This document shows, piece after piece, positions 52,504 through 61,609 of a stretch of 64,000 nt of DNA (positions are counted from its first letter, which is position 1; every line of letters starts with the position of its first letter). Origin of the DNA: Lysobacterales bacterium (lineage in GTDB: Bacteria; Pseudomonadota; Gammaproteobacteria; Xanthomonadales; SZUA-38); the NCBI GenBank assembly GCA_030065125.1, contig JASJDM010000007.1, forward strand, positions 1-64,000, read 5' to 3'. Below the pieces are notes generated by a model, which was given only the letters and a program-made list of their open reading frames with translations, made no database searches and was not told where the DNA came from. The translations under genes and the position numbers were made by a program.

Positions 52504-54694
52504 CACCCGACTCACGGGGGACCAGCTTGAGGTCGACCTGGCGATCGTCCACGTCCACCCGGATGACCTGTACCTGGACCTGGTCGGCCAGGCGATAGGT
52601 TCGGCGGCGCTTTTCACCGGTGAGGGTGTGGGCGATGGGATCGAAGTGGTAGTAGTCATTGGGCAGCATAGTGACATGGACCAGCCCGGAAATCTGGTTG
52701 TCGTGTATCTCCACGAACAGGCCAAACTCCCGCACCCCGGTTACCGTTCCGGCGAAATCATCACCCACGTGGGCCAGCAGGTAATTGCACTTGAGCCGCT
52801 CGTCCACGTCCCGGGAAGCGTCTTCGGCCCGGCGCTCGGTCATGCTGGAATGCTCGGCAATCTTGCCCGCCTGCTCCAGGGAATAGGCATACGACTGCCG
52901 CCGGTCCCCCTTGAAGGTGCTGCGCAGGGCCCGGTGCACCATCAGGTCCGGATAGCGGCGAATCGGCGAGGTGAAGTGGGCGTAAGCATCCAGGGCCAGG
53001 CCAAAGTGGCCGGCGTTGGCGGTCTGGTAAACCGCCAGGCTCAGGGAACGCAGGATCAGCGCCTCGATCAGATCCCGGTCCGGCCGCTCCCGTGACTCAC
53101 GCAGCACCTGAGACAGCCGTTCCGGCTTGATGTCGTCGCCGGGCGGGAGGTAGATCCCCAGCTCCATCAGCGCATCGCGCAATCCATCCAGTTTTCTTTC
53201 CGGCGGTGAGGCGTGCACCCGGAACGGGACCGGGACCTTCCTGCTGATCAGGTAGCGGGCGGCGGCAACGTTGGCGGCGATCATGCATTCTTCGATCAGC
53301 CGGTGTGCATCGTTGCGCGACCGGGGCACGATGGCAGCCACTTCACCCTGCTCGTCAAACCTGAATCCCACCTCCCGGCTGCGGAAATCGATGGCGCCGC
53401 GCCTCTCGCGATAGGACCGAAACGCCTGGTAGACCTGGTAGAGCCGGGTGAGAGACTCCTGCACCGGCGCCTCCAGGGCCTTCCCGCCACCACCGTCCAG
53501 GAACGCCCAGGCCTGCTCGTAGGTGAGCCGGGCATGGGAATGCATCACGGCGTCGTAAAACCTGCTGCGTTTGACCTGGCCGTCTTCACCCACCTGCATC
53601 TCGCAGACCATGCACAGCCGATCCACCGCTGGATTCAGCGAGCAGATGCCGTTGGACAGGGCCTCGGGCAGCATGGGCAGCACCCGGTTGGGAAAGTACA
53701 CCGAGGTGCCGCGGTGATAAGCCTCTTCATCGACTGCGGTCCCGGGCCGGACGTAATGGGATACGTCGGCAATGGCCACCAGCAATTTCCATCCCCCGCG
53801 GGATGCCTGTTCGCAGTACACCGCGTCGTCAAAATCCCGGGCGTCGGCCCCGTCGATAGTCACCAGGGGCACCTGGCGCAGGTCCTTGCGGCCCGGCATC
53901 TCGTCTTCCTGCACATGGTCAGGAATCTTCAGGTCCTTTGCCGAGAGGGCTTTGGGCCACTGGTGCGGCAGGTCGAAGTTGCGAATGGCCACCTCGGTGG
54001 CCATGGGGGCATTGATGTTGCGACCCAGCACCTCCAGCACCCGCCCCACCGGCTGGCGTCGGCGATCCGGCTGCTCGGTGATTTCCAGGTACACAAAATC
54101 GCCGCTGGAAGCGTTCTTTTCATGCCCTGGCGGAATCAAAACGTCCTGACTGACCCGCTTTTCATCCGGCACCACGAAGGCCACGCCCGACTCCCGGTGG
54201 AATCGGCCCACCAGGTGGCTGTTGGCCCGCTCCAGGATGCTGACCACCGCACCCTCGATACGGCCACGACGATCTACCGATTGAGCGCGGACCAGGACCC
54301 GGTCGCCATGGAGGACCTGACGCATCTGCCGCGCTGACAGGTACCAGTCGTCCCCCTCCTCATCCAGGTCGACAAACCCGTATCCATCCGGGTGGCCAAT
54401 GACCCGGCCCGCCTTCAGGTCCAGTTTGCGGGAAATACCGTAGCCGCCACGCCGGTTCTGGATCAGCTGGCCGTCGCGCAACATGGCCGCCAGCCGTCTC
54501 CGCAGCGCTTCCTGGTCCCGCTCACCGTCGAGTTCCAGGGCATCCACCAGGTGACTGAATTTCATCAGCTCGCCGCGCTGGTCCAGCAAGCCCATGATCG
54601 CCTCGCGGCTGGGAATGGGCTGCTCGTAGCGGCTGGCCTCACGCTTGGCGTGGGGGTCTTTGAATCCGGTTTTTCTTGTTTTTTTTCTGGGCAT
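52484..54694 (-). CDS. rnr: Ribonuclease R
   Basis: 3'-5' exoribonuclease that digests structured RNA and acts in rRNA quality control. The 736 residues comprise an N-terminal helix-turn-helix-like region, two cold-shock domains (G-H-P-D-G-Y-G-F-V near residue 100), the RNB catalytic domain (D-G-A-D-A-R-D-F-D-D-A-V near residue 280), and one S1 domain near the C terminus. The basic tail seen in E. coli RNase R (813 residues) is shorter here. It precedes rlmB. Confidence 0.95.
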   Translation of the reverse strand: MPRKKTRKTGFKDPHAKREASRYEQPIPSREAIMGLLDQRGELMKFSHLVDALELDGERDQEALRRRLAAMLRDGQLIQNRRGGYGISRKLDLKAGRVIGHPDGYGFVDLDEEGDDWYLSARQMRQVLHGDRVLVRAQSVDRRGRIEGAVVSILERANSHLVGRFHRESGVAFVVPDEKRVSQDVLIPPGHEKNASSGDFVYLEITEQPDRRRQPVGRVLEVLGRNINAPMATEVAIRNFDLPHQWPKALSAKDLKIPDHVQEDEMPGRKDLRQVPLVTIDGADARDFDDAVYCEQASRGGWKLLVAIADVSHYVRPGTAVDEEAYHRGTSVYFPNRVLPMLPEALSNGICSLNPAVDRLCMVCEMQVGEDGQVKRSRFYDAVMHSHARLTYEQAWAFLDGGGGKALEAPVQESLTRLYQVYQAFRSYRERRGAIDFRSREVGFRFDEQGEVAAIVPRSRNDAHRLIEECMIAANVAAARYLISRKVPVPFRVHASPPERKLDGLRDALMELGIYLPPGDDIKPERLSQVLRESRERPDRDLIEALILRSLSLAVYQTANAGHFGLALDAYAHFTSPIRRYPDLMVHRALRSTFKGDRRQSYAYSLEQAGKIAEHSSMTERRAEDASRDVDERLKCNYLLAHVGDDFAGTVTGVREFGLFVEIHDNQISGLVHVTMLPNDYYHFDPIAHTLTGEKRRRTYRLADQVQVQVIRVDVDDRQVDLKLVPRESGDESRQA

Positions 54695-54742
54695 GCCTGA
54701 TCCCGAGACGTGCCCGGTTGAGGTTGGTCAGTGAGAGGTACT

Positions 54743-55672
54743 TCAGGCCGACGTTGATCCGCTGCCCTTGGCCACCTTGGTCGCCATGGCAATCATGGAA
54801 GACACGTCAGACAAATCGGCCGGAACCACCAGCGTATTGCCCTCTTTGGCCAGGTTGGAAAAACTAGCCAGGTACTGTTCGGCTACCCGCAGCTGCATGG
54901 CCTCGGATCCGCCCCGCTCCTGCAGGGCCGTAGCCACCCGCTTCAAGCCCTCTGCAGTTGCGGTGGCCACTGCCAGAATGGCCTGGGCTTCACCCTGGGC
55001 TTCGTTGATCTGTTGCTCCCGGGCCGCTTCGGACTCCATGATCACGCGCTTTTTCTCACCGTCGGCCTGGTTGACCTGGGCGTCGCGTTCACCCTCGGAG
55101 GTCAGCACCACGGCCCGCTTTTCGCGCTCGGCGCGCATCTGCTTCTCCATGGCCTGGAGCACGTCGTGGGGCGGCGTGATGTTGCGGATTTCGTAGCGCA
55201 GCACCTTGACACCCCAGGGGTCCGAGGCTTTGTCCAGTTCACTGACAACGTTGGAGTTGATCATGGCCCGCTCTTCGAAGGTTCGATCCAGCTCGATTTT
55301 GCCGATTTCGCTGCGCAGGGTGGTCTGGGCCAGCTGGGCGATGGCAAACACGAAGTCGCCGATGCCGTAGGAGGCACGGCGGGCATCCAGCACCTGCATG
55401 TACAACACGCCGTCCACGTGGACCTGCACGTTGTCCCGGGTAATACAGATCTGCTCAGGGATATCGTAAGCCTGCTCCTTCAGGGAGTGCTTGTAGGCAA
55501 TTTTTTCAATGAACGGGATCAGGATATGAAATCCCGCAGTGAGGGTTCGGCTGTATTTGCCCAGGTTCTCCACCACGTAGGCGTTCTGCTGGGGGACCAC
55601 CGTGGCGGTTTTTGCCAGCACGATAATGATGGCAACGGCGATGATCACCGCAACGATCAGGGAGGTTTCCAT
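54743..55672 (-). CDS. SPFH/band 7 membrane protein (QmcA-like)
   Basis: 309 residues with an N-terminal membrane anchor at about 4-20, a band-7 domain (V-P-Q-Q-N-A-Y-V-V-E-N-L-G-K near residue 26; E-R-A-M-I-N-S-N-V-V near 133) and a coiled coil rich in E-A-x-x, ending with G-E-A-Q-A-I-L-A. These stomatin/paraslipin proteins form membrane microdomain cages. Pairing with an NfeD gene 12 bases upstream is typical, as in qmcA-ybbK. Confidence 0.93.
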   Translation of the reverse strand: METSLIVAVIIAVAIIIVLAKTATVVPQQNAYVVENLGKYSRTLTAGFHILIPFIEKIAYKHSLKEQAYDIPEQICITRDNVQVHVDGVLYMQVLDARRASYGIGDFVFAIAQLAQTTLRSEIGKIELDRTFEERAMINSNVVSELDKASDPWGVKVLRYEIRNITPPHDVLQAMEKQMRAEREKRAVVLTSEGERDAQVNQADGEKKRVIMESEAAREQQINEAQGEAQAILAVATATAEGLKRVATALQERGGSEAMQLRVAEQYLASFSNLAKEGNTLVVPADLSDVSSMIAMATKVAKGSGSTSA

Positions 55673-55684
55673 ATCTCTAACTCC

Positions 55685-56134
55685 TCAGGAGTGACTAGAT
55701 TCTTCGGGAGCACGCACGTGCAGGGTGGTTCCCTCGGTGCGCTCGATCACCGCCTTTCCGCCTGCGGGAATCGGCAGTTTGCCGTCGTGGACAACTTTCC
55801 AACTGGACCCGCGATACTCAACCCGCGCTTCCGTGCCGGACTCCAGGCCGTTGGGGAGCGCCAGGGTTTTGCCGGAATCAGAGTTGTCGTAGCCCGGCAG
55901 GTTGCCCCGCAGCTTGTTGTAGAGTTCCCGGCGGAATGACACCATCAGCACCGCGCTCAACGCGGCAAATGCCAACCACTGGGCCCATTCCGGCCCGCCG
56001 ATGCCGGTCAGCACGCCAAGCCCGACGATGACGGCGGCAACGCCGGCAAACACCAGGTAGAACCCGGCGTCGATGACCATCAGTTCTGCCGCAAGCAGCA
56101 GCGTTCCAAAGGCGATCCAGGCCCACCAGGCCAT
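55685..56134 (-). CDS. NfeD-like membrane protein (YbbK-like)
   Basis: 149 residues with three or four membrane helices in the first ~75 (A-F-G-T-L-L-L-A-A-E-L, A-G-V-A-A-V-I-V-G-L-G-V) and a C-terminal OB fold (G-T-E-A-R-V-E-Y-R-G-S-S-W near residue 100, then A-V-I-E-R-T-E-G). It is the usual partner of SPFH proteins and lies 12 bases upstream of one. It is the short form without the ClpP-like protease domain. Confidence 0.92.
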   Translation of the reverse strand: MAWWAWIAFGTLLLAAELMVIDAGFYLVFAGVAAVIVGLGVLTGIGGPEWAQWLAFAALSAVLMVSFRRELYNKLRGNLPGYDNSDSGKTLALPNGLESGTEARVEYRGSSWKVVHDGKLPIPAGGKAVIERTEGTTLHVRAPEESSHS

Positions 56135-56215
56135 AGGCTAAAGCTCCGAACGTAAAGTGAAGCCTAATGGTATCAGGCTTTCAAGGATTTGACCGGGTCG
56201 CCAGACGTGTCATGG

Positions 56216-56902
56216 CTACTCAGGGTAGGTCAGCAGCAGCAGCGCCACCTGGATACCGTCGTACAGCACATGGGCCAGCACCAGGGGCAGCAGGCGCTGC
56301 ACCCGGTAGTAAAACATTCCGGCCACCAGGCTCTTGATGCCAATGGTGACAACGCCATATGGGCCCTGGCTCCAGTGGGTCAGGCCGATGATCAGTGCTG
56401 ATAGCACCACCGACGCGACCACCCAGGCCATGGCGGGTGAAAACGACCACAGCTTGTTGAGCAGAAACGTCCTCACCAGTTCTTCATACAGGGCCACCCC
56501 GATCCACAGCACCGGACCGAACCAGATGACCAGCATCCAGGGGTGCTGGCGCATGTCCAGCATCAGGCCCAGCAGCTCCATGTTGGGCCGGGACTCCAGG
56601 ATGCCGCCGAGCAGAGGCCGCTCCAGGACAAACAGCAAAAAATAGACCGCGGTCAGCGCCACACCCCACAACCCATCGGTCAGCAGGGTCCCTGTACCCC
56701 GGTTGAACTCGGACAGCGGCTGCTTCAGGTAAAAGCGCTGCAGCAGCAGAATGGCAACGATGCTCAAGCCGCCGAACAGCAGCGGGTAGACGATCAATTC
56801 CAGCGGCGCGAAGCCGCTGGACTGGTGGACCCGATACCAGATCATCAGGGTCGCCGGCATGCCGACGACGATGAGCAGGGCAATGAGTTTTCGGGAGATC
56901 AC
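56216..56902 (-). CDS. CPBP-family intramembrane metalloprotease
   Basis: 228 residues with about seven hydrophobic segments. The CPBP motifs are present: Glu140-Glu141 with Arg144 (Y-E-E-L-V-R), His176 (I-G-L-T-H-W) and His211 with Asp215 (L-A-H-V-L-Y-D-G). The start is GTG 56902, which lies just inside the edge of a 23-bp hairpin array. Role may be peptide processing or protein maturation; the substrate is unknown. No bacteriocin genes lie nearby. Confidence 0.83.
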   Translation of the reverse strand: MISRKLIALLIVVGMPATLMIWYRVHQSSGFAPLELIVYPLLFGGLSIVAILLLQRFYLKQPLSEFNRGTGTLLTDGLWGVALTAVYFLLFVLERPLLGGILESRPNMELLGLMLDMRQHPWMLVIWFGPVLWIGVALYEELVRTFLLNKLWSFSPAMAWVVASVVLSALIIGLTHWSQGPYGVVTIGIKSLVAGMFYYRVQRLLPLVLAHVLYDGIQVALLLLTYPE

Positions 56903-56916
56903 TCGCTTTGCTCGCG

Positions 56917-57008
56917 GGGGAACGCGGCCTTTGGCCGCTGGGGAACGGCCGCTACATGGCCTGGGGAACGGACGCTGCGCGGCCTGGGGAACGCGCGCGC
57001 TGCGCGCT
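56917..57008. repeat. Tandem 23-bp variable-stem hairpin array (R2), 4 units, reverse orientation
   Basis: Units at 56917-56939, 56940-56962, 56963-56985 and 56986-57008, each GGGGAAC + 15-base palindrome + T. Read on the minus strand the spacer is GTTCCCC as in the arrays near 17.7 and 18.4 kb. Stems are GCGGCC/GGCCGC (perfect), one with two mismatches, one with a single mismatch, and GCGCGC/GCGCGC. It lies between the CPBP gene start and the rraA end. Confidence 0.85.
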
Positions 57009-57055
57009 GGGGACGAGGATGCTGGCCTGGCACCGCAGTCAACCGAACCAACGGA

Positions 57056-57535
57056 TCAAACCAAACATCGATCCGCCACAATCACCCCATTGTTGTCCGC
57101 GTAAATCCAATCGCCAGGACTCACGGTCACACCGCAGAACTCCAGCGGCACCTCCAGGTCACCCAGCCCGCGCTTTTCGGTCTTAACCGGGATGGCGCCG
57201 ATGGCCTGGACGCCCAGGTCGATTCCGGCCAGCACATCCACGTCCCGCACCGAGCCCCAGATCACCAGTCCGGCCCAGCCGTTTTCGGCGGCCTTGGCGG
57301 CAATCATGTCGCCCAGCAGGGCGCGCCGGCGGGAGCCGCCGCCGTCCACGACCATGACCCGGCCGTTACCGGGTTCGGCCGCCTGAGACTTCACCAGGGA
57401 GTTGTCCTCGTAACACTTGATGGTCACCACCGGACCGCCGAAGGCCGCGCGGCCGCCGTAGTTCCTGAACACCGGCTCCAGCACCCGGACATCCGGGTGC
57501 TCATCACAAAGGTCCGGCGTTGAGATGGTCGTCAC
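57056..57535 (-). CDS. rraA: RraA-family protein (RNase E regulator / HMG aldolase-like)
   Basis: 159 residues with the RraA core: [15 protein letters not shown] near residue 63, [12 protein letters not shown] near 90 and P-V-K-T near 116. Members either inhibit RNase E or act as class II aldolases on 4-hydroxy-4-methyl-2-oxoglutarate; the small size fits RraA. Its start overlaps the glcB stop by four bases. The only RNase E/G gene seen in the window is rng. Confidence 0.9.
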   Translation of the reverse strand: MTTISTPDLCDEHPDVRVLEPVFRNYGGRAAFGGPVVTIKCYEDNSLVKSQAAEPGNGRVMVVDGGGSRRRALLGDMIAAKAAENGWAGLVIWGSVRDVDVLAGIDLGVQAIGAIPVKTEKRGLGDLEVPLEFCGVTVSPGDWIYADNNGVIVADRCLV

Positions 57536-59700
57536 GGCAGCGCCTTGGCGGTTTTACGGTGGGCATGCAGCAGAGGCTCGGTGTAGCCACTGGGTTGGCT
57601 GCGGCCTTCGAACACCAGGTCCCTGGCCGCCTGGAAGGCAATGCTGGACTCAAAATCCGGCGCCATGTTGCGGTAGTTGGGATCGCCGGCGTTCTGGCGA
57701 TCCACCACCTGGGCCATGCGCTGCAGGGTTTCCAGGACCTGCTCCTCGGTGCAGACCCCGTGGTGCAGCCAGTTACACATGTGCTGGCTGGAGATCCGCA
57801 GCGTAGCGCGGTCTTCCATCAGGCCCACGTCGTTGATATCGGGCACCTTGGAGCAGCCCACGCCCTGGCCAATCCAGCGGACCACGTAACCCAGCAGGCC
57901 CTGGGCATTGTTGTCCAGCTCTTCCTGGATCTCGCCGACGCTAAGGGACGACGGATCGTCCATCACCGGAACCGTCAGGATGTCGTCCAGGGACGCGCGG
58001 CCGCGGGATTTCAGTTCCTCCTGCCGGGCAAAAACGTCCACCTCGTGGTAGTGCATGGCGTGCAGCGTTGCCCCGTTGGGTGACGGCACCCAGGCAGTGT
58101 TGGCACCAGCCATGGGGTGAGCAATCTTGGTTTCCAGCATTTTTGCCATCAGGTCCGGTGCCGGCCACATGCCTTTGCCGATCTGCGCCTTACCGGGCAG
58201 GCCGCATTCCAGGCCGATATCCACGTTCCAGTCCTCGTAGGCCTTGATCCAGGGCTCCTCCTTGCAGGCCTCCTTGCGGATCATGGGACCCATCTCCATG
58301 CTGGTATGGATCTCGTCGCCGGTCCGGTCCAGGAACCCGGTGTTGATGAACACCACCCGGTCTTTCGCCGCCCGGATGCATTCCTTCAGGTTGACCGTGG
58401 TGCGGCGTTCCTCGTCCATGATGCCCATCTTGATGGTGTTGGGGTCCAGGCCCAGGGCCTGCTCCACCCGGCTGAACAGCTGCACCGCGAACGCCACTTC
58501 GTCAGGCCCGTGCATCTTGGGTTTGACGATGTAGATGCTGCCCCGCCGGCTGTTGTGAAAGCGGCTGTTGCCGTTGAGGTCATGCAGGGCGATCAGGGAC
58601 GTCATCATGGCGTCCATGATGCCCTCGAACACTTCCTCGCCGTTGCCGTCGCGGATAGCGTCGTTACGCATCAGGTGGCCCACGTTGCGCACGAACAGCA
58701 GGCTGCGCCCCGGCAGAGAGAAAGATTCACCATCCGGCGCCAGGTATTCCCGGTCGCCGTTCAGCGTTCGCGTCATCATGCGACCGTTTTTCTCGAAGGT
58801 GTCCTCCAGCGTCCCCTGCATCAGGCCCAGCCAGTTGCCGTACACCGTCACCTTGTCTTCGGCGTCCACCGCCGCGACCGAGTCTTCACAGTCCTGGATG
58901 GTGGTTACGGCCGCTTCCACCAGGATGTCCTTGACGCCGGCCTTGTCCGACCGCCCGATGGACGAATCCCGATCGATCTGGATTTCCAGGTGAAGGCCGT
59001 TGTTGACCAGCAGCACCGCGGACGGGCTGGCCGGATCGCCGCAGTAGCCCGCCAACTTGTCCGGGCTGACCAGCCGGGCCGCTGCACCGCCGGACACCGC
59101 TACGACCAGTTGGCCATCCTCGACTCGGTAAGCCTCCGCCTCGGCGTGGCTGGCACCTGCCAGGGGGGCCGCCGTGTCCAGCAGGCTGCGGCCCTTGGCA
59201 ATGACGCGTTCGCCTCGAATCGGGTTGTAGTCCGAGGTCCGCTCAGCACCGTGGTCCTCGGGGATGGCGTCCGTGCCGTACAGGGCGTCATACAGGCTGC
59301 CCCAGCGGGCATTGGCCGCGTTCAGGGCGAACCGGGCGTTCATGACCGGCACCACCAGCTGCGGGCCCGCCTGGCCGGCGACCTCTTCGTCCACGTTTTC
59401 CGTGGTGATGGAGAAAGTCTCACCCTCGGGCACCAGGTAGCCGATCTCATGCAGAAAGGCCTTGTAAGCGGCAAAGCCCTTGTCCCCATTGGCGGTGTGC
59501 CAAGCGTCGATCTTCTCCTGGATCTGATCCCGGATGCCCAGCAGCTCCACGTTTCGCGGCGTCAGATCGCTGATGATGGCGGCAAAAGATGACCAGAACT
59601 GGTCGGATGAAAAACCGCTGCCCGGCAACGCTTTTTCTTCTATGAAATCACACAAAACCTTGCTGACGCTCAGTCCCTGGCGTTCAACCCGTTCGTTCAT
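57532..59700 (-). CDS. glcB: Malate synthase G
   Basis: Condenses glyoxylate with acetyl-CoA to malate in growth on C2 compounds. The 722 residues match the monomeric G type (about 720). Landmarks are [14 protein letters not shown] near residue 262, [13 protein letters not shown] near 329, and [17 protein letters not shown] near 450. Isocitrate lyase and glycolate oxidase genes are not in the window. It is coupled to rraA. Confidence 0.97.
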   Translation of the reverse strand: MNERVERQGLSVSKVLCDFIEEKALPGSGFSSDQFWSSFAAIISDLTPRNVELLGIRDQIQEKIDAWHTANGDKGFAAYKAFLHEIGYLVPEGETFSITTENVDEEVAGQAGPQLVVPVMNARFALNAANARWGSLYDALYGTDAIPEDHGAERTSDYNPIRGERVIAKGRSLLDTAAPLAGASHAEAEAYRVEDGQLVVAVSGGAAARLVSPDKLAGYCGDPASPSAVLLVNNGLHLEIQIDRDSSIGRSDKAGVKDILVEAAVTTIQDCEDSVAAVDAEDKVTVYGNWLGLMQGTLEDTFEKNGRMMTRTLNGDREYLAPDGESFSLPGRSLLFVRNVGHLMRNDAIRDGNGEEVFEGIMDAMMTSLIALHDLNGNSRFHNSRRGSIYIVKPKMHGPDEVAFAVQLFSRVEQALGLDPNTIKMGIMDEERRTTVNLKECIRAAKDRVVFINTGFLDRTGDEIHTSMEMGPMIRKEACKEEPWIKAYEDWNVDIGLECGLPGKAQIGKGMWPAPDLMAKMLETKIAHPMAGANTAWVPSPNGATLHAMHYHEVDVFARQEELKSRGRASLDDILTVPVMDDPSSLSVGEIQEELDNNAQGLLGYVVRWIGQGVGCSKVPDINDVGLMEDRATLRISSQHMCNWLHHGVCTEEQVLETLQRMAQVVDRQNAGDPNYRNMAPDFESSIAFQAARDLVFEGRSQPSGYTEPLLHAHRKTAKALP

Positions 59701-59793
59701 TGGTGGTGTCCCAAGTCAATTCGTCCAACCGTCAATGTTAACCGGCCACGGATTGAAAAGAACACTGGGGAAAACCGCTGAATTGCCCAAGCC

Positions 59794-59821
59794 GATCAGA
59801 CCCCGATCAGACCCCGATCAG
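59794..59821. repeat. Short tandem repeat at end of amidohydrolase gene
   Basis: The 11-base unit GATCAGACCCC occurs twice and is followed by GATCAG. The last part includes the stop codon of the amidohydrolase gene. Probably slippage-prone, with no clear role. Confidence 0.5.
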
Positions 59822-61527
59822 TCACCCGCCAACCGTTCCAGCGCCTCCCGGGCGGGTGGAAACTCGGGGAAAATCTCCAGCGCCTTCAACTGGGCTTTCC
59901 GGGCGGCAGCCCCGTCCCCTGTCGCCTCCAGGGCCAGGCCGTAGACGTGATGGGACGAATGGACCTCCGGGTAGGTCTGGCGAACCATGTCGTACAGCAG
60001 CAGCGCCTTCCTCGCCTGTTCCGGGTCGCGGGTCAGGCCACCTTCGCCGTACAGCAGGGAGAACCCAAAAAAGAAAAAAGGATACTGGGCAAACAGCACC
60101 ACGTCGGGGTCTTCGCTCCGGTATTGCCTGAACAGGCGGGCCGCCTCGTCCATGTCTCTGGAAAACACCGCGGTCTCCAGGGCCCGGACCTTGGGATCTA
60201 ACTGCTGGTTGCTGCGTCTGAGATCGTTACGGATCGCGCCCAGCCTGTCCGCGTCGTACCAGAGCCCCCGCAGCATGACGCCCGCGGGATCGCCCAGCTG
60301 GTCCAGGTCATCCAGCGGGTTGTTCCGCACCAGAACCAGGTCTGCCCGGGCACCGGTCTGGACCACCCCGACCACCGGATAGGCAGGATTCAGCTGTCGC
60401 ATCAGCCTGCCGGCATGTACGGTGGCCGCCGCCAGGGCCTGGTTGGCCGTCAACCCGGCTCGCCTGAAGGCATCGAGCTCCGACAGCAGTGATGCACCTG
60501 GATAGCAGCCAGCCACGGGCATGTCGCTGCCGGCCACCAGCATTGCGGGATTGACGGTCACGGCGAGGGCGCTGATCACGGCCACGTCGTCGGCCGACTT
60601 CTGCACCCGTTCTGCCCAGTCCTCACCTCGCCTCGCATAGCGGTTGATGCCGGGGCGGTAGGGCTGGAAGGTGGCGGGGTGGATCAGGGCAGCTTCAGGC
60701 CGGTTGACCAACTGGTCCAGGTCGAACGGCATTCGCGCCCCCTCGGCGTGACCGGCCATGTTGGCGGTGAAGGTGATGCCGGCATCCGTCAGGGTCCCCA
60801 GCATGCGCTTGATTTCCTGCCGGTCTTCCCGGGACTCAAGCACCTTGAACAGCTGCTCACCGTGGGCCACGTTGAGATGGGGACACCGGGTCAGATCGTC
60901 CAGGGAAACCGCATCGGGAACATGGCCGACCACCGTGGTGCCAAGCTCCCGGGATCGCTGGCAGACAGCCAGGTACTGTTCCCGGCTCAGCTCGGAATAC
61001 ACCTTGATGAAGTCATAACCCGCTGCATGCATCTGTCCCACGGCCCGACGGGCGCTGTCCGGGCCCTTCACGCTGGACATGGGCAGCATGTTCGGCGGGT
61101 CGCCGTCCAGGTAGTCTCCGCCGGTCAGGAAATCCGGCGAGAAAATCCCTTCGCTTCGAATGCGATCGCGCAGGCGCAGGTGCCAGGGCAGACCCCGCAT
61201 GTTGACCGCTGATGTGACGCCGTACAGCGCCAGCATCTTCAGGTCCTGGGGATGATCGATATGGATGTGGCTGTCGACAAGGCCCGGCAGCAGGAACTGT
61301 CCGTCCCCGTCGATGATATGATCGCCAGCCCGCCGTTGGAACCGGGCAGTCGGCAGGACCTGGTCTATGCGGTTGCCTCGGACGATGACCGCCTGATTCA
61401 GGCGGATATCAGGCTGGGCCATGGTCAGCACGTTGACGTTGATGAATACGGTTCGTGGTTCCTGGGCTCCGGCTTCGGCCAGAAGAAGAAAAACCAGCAG
61501 GGCAAAAATCCATCGGGTCACGGCCAC
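59818..61527 (-). CDS. Exported amidohydrolase with C-terminal helical extension
   Basis: 569 residues: signal peptide (cleavage after A-G-A), then an amidohydrolase barrel with H87-x-H89 in S-H-I-H-I-D, a Lys in F-I-K-V-Y-S, His in V-V-G-H-V-P-D and in V-A-H-G-E-Q, and Asp in V-A-G-S-D-M-P-V. These are the metal and catalytic set of imidazolonepropionase/prolidase-like enzymes. The last ~130 residues are TPR-like helices. The substrate is not evident; a periplasmic cyclic amide or dipeptide is possible. It diverges from the winged-helix/PD40 gene with 82 bases between starts. Confidence 0.85.
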   Translation of the reverse strand: MAVTRWIFALLVFLLLAEAGAQEPRTVFINVNVLTMAQPDIRLNQAVIVRGNRIDQVLPTARFQRRAGDHIIDGDGQFLLPGLVDSHIHIDHPQDLKMLALYGVTSAVNMRGLPWHLRLRDRIRSEGIFSPDFLTGGDYLDGDPPNMLPMSSVKGPDSARRAVGQMHAAGYDFIKVYSELSREQYLAVCQRSRELGTTVVGHVPDAVSLDDLTRCPHLNVAHGEQLFKVLESREDRQEIKRMLGTLTDAGITFTANMAGHAEGARMPFDLDQLVNRPEAALIHPATFQPYRPGINRYARRGEDWAERVQKSADDVAVISALAVTVNPAMLVAGSDMPVAGCYPGASLLSELDAFRRAGLTANQALAAATVHAGRLMRQLNPAYPVVGVVQTGARADLVLVRNNPLDDLDQLGDPAGVMLRGLWYDADRLGAIRNDLRRSNQQLDPKVRALETAVFSRDMDEAARLFRQYRSEDPDVVLFAQYPFFFFGFSLLYGEGGLTRDPEQARKALLLYDMVRQTYPEVHSSHHVYGLALEATGDGAAARKAQLKALEIFPEFPPAREALERLAGD

Positions 61528-61609
61528 TCCTTAAACGTCAGTTGAACGAATCCAACCTAAAGGATTCCAACAGCATGAACCTGAGGATCCGCTTGGGAAT
61601 TCATTGGGA

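Noticed and set aside
58117-59592. Plus-strand open frame of 491 codons within glcB
   Set aside because: A codon-bias shadow of malate synthase G; His/Asp-rich composition without motifs.
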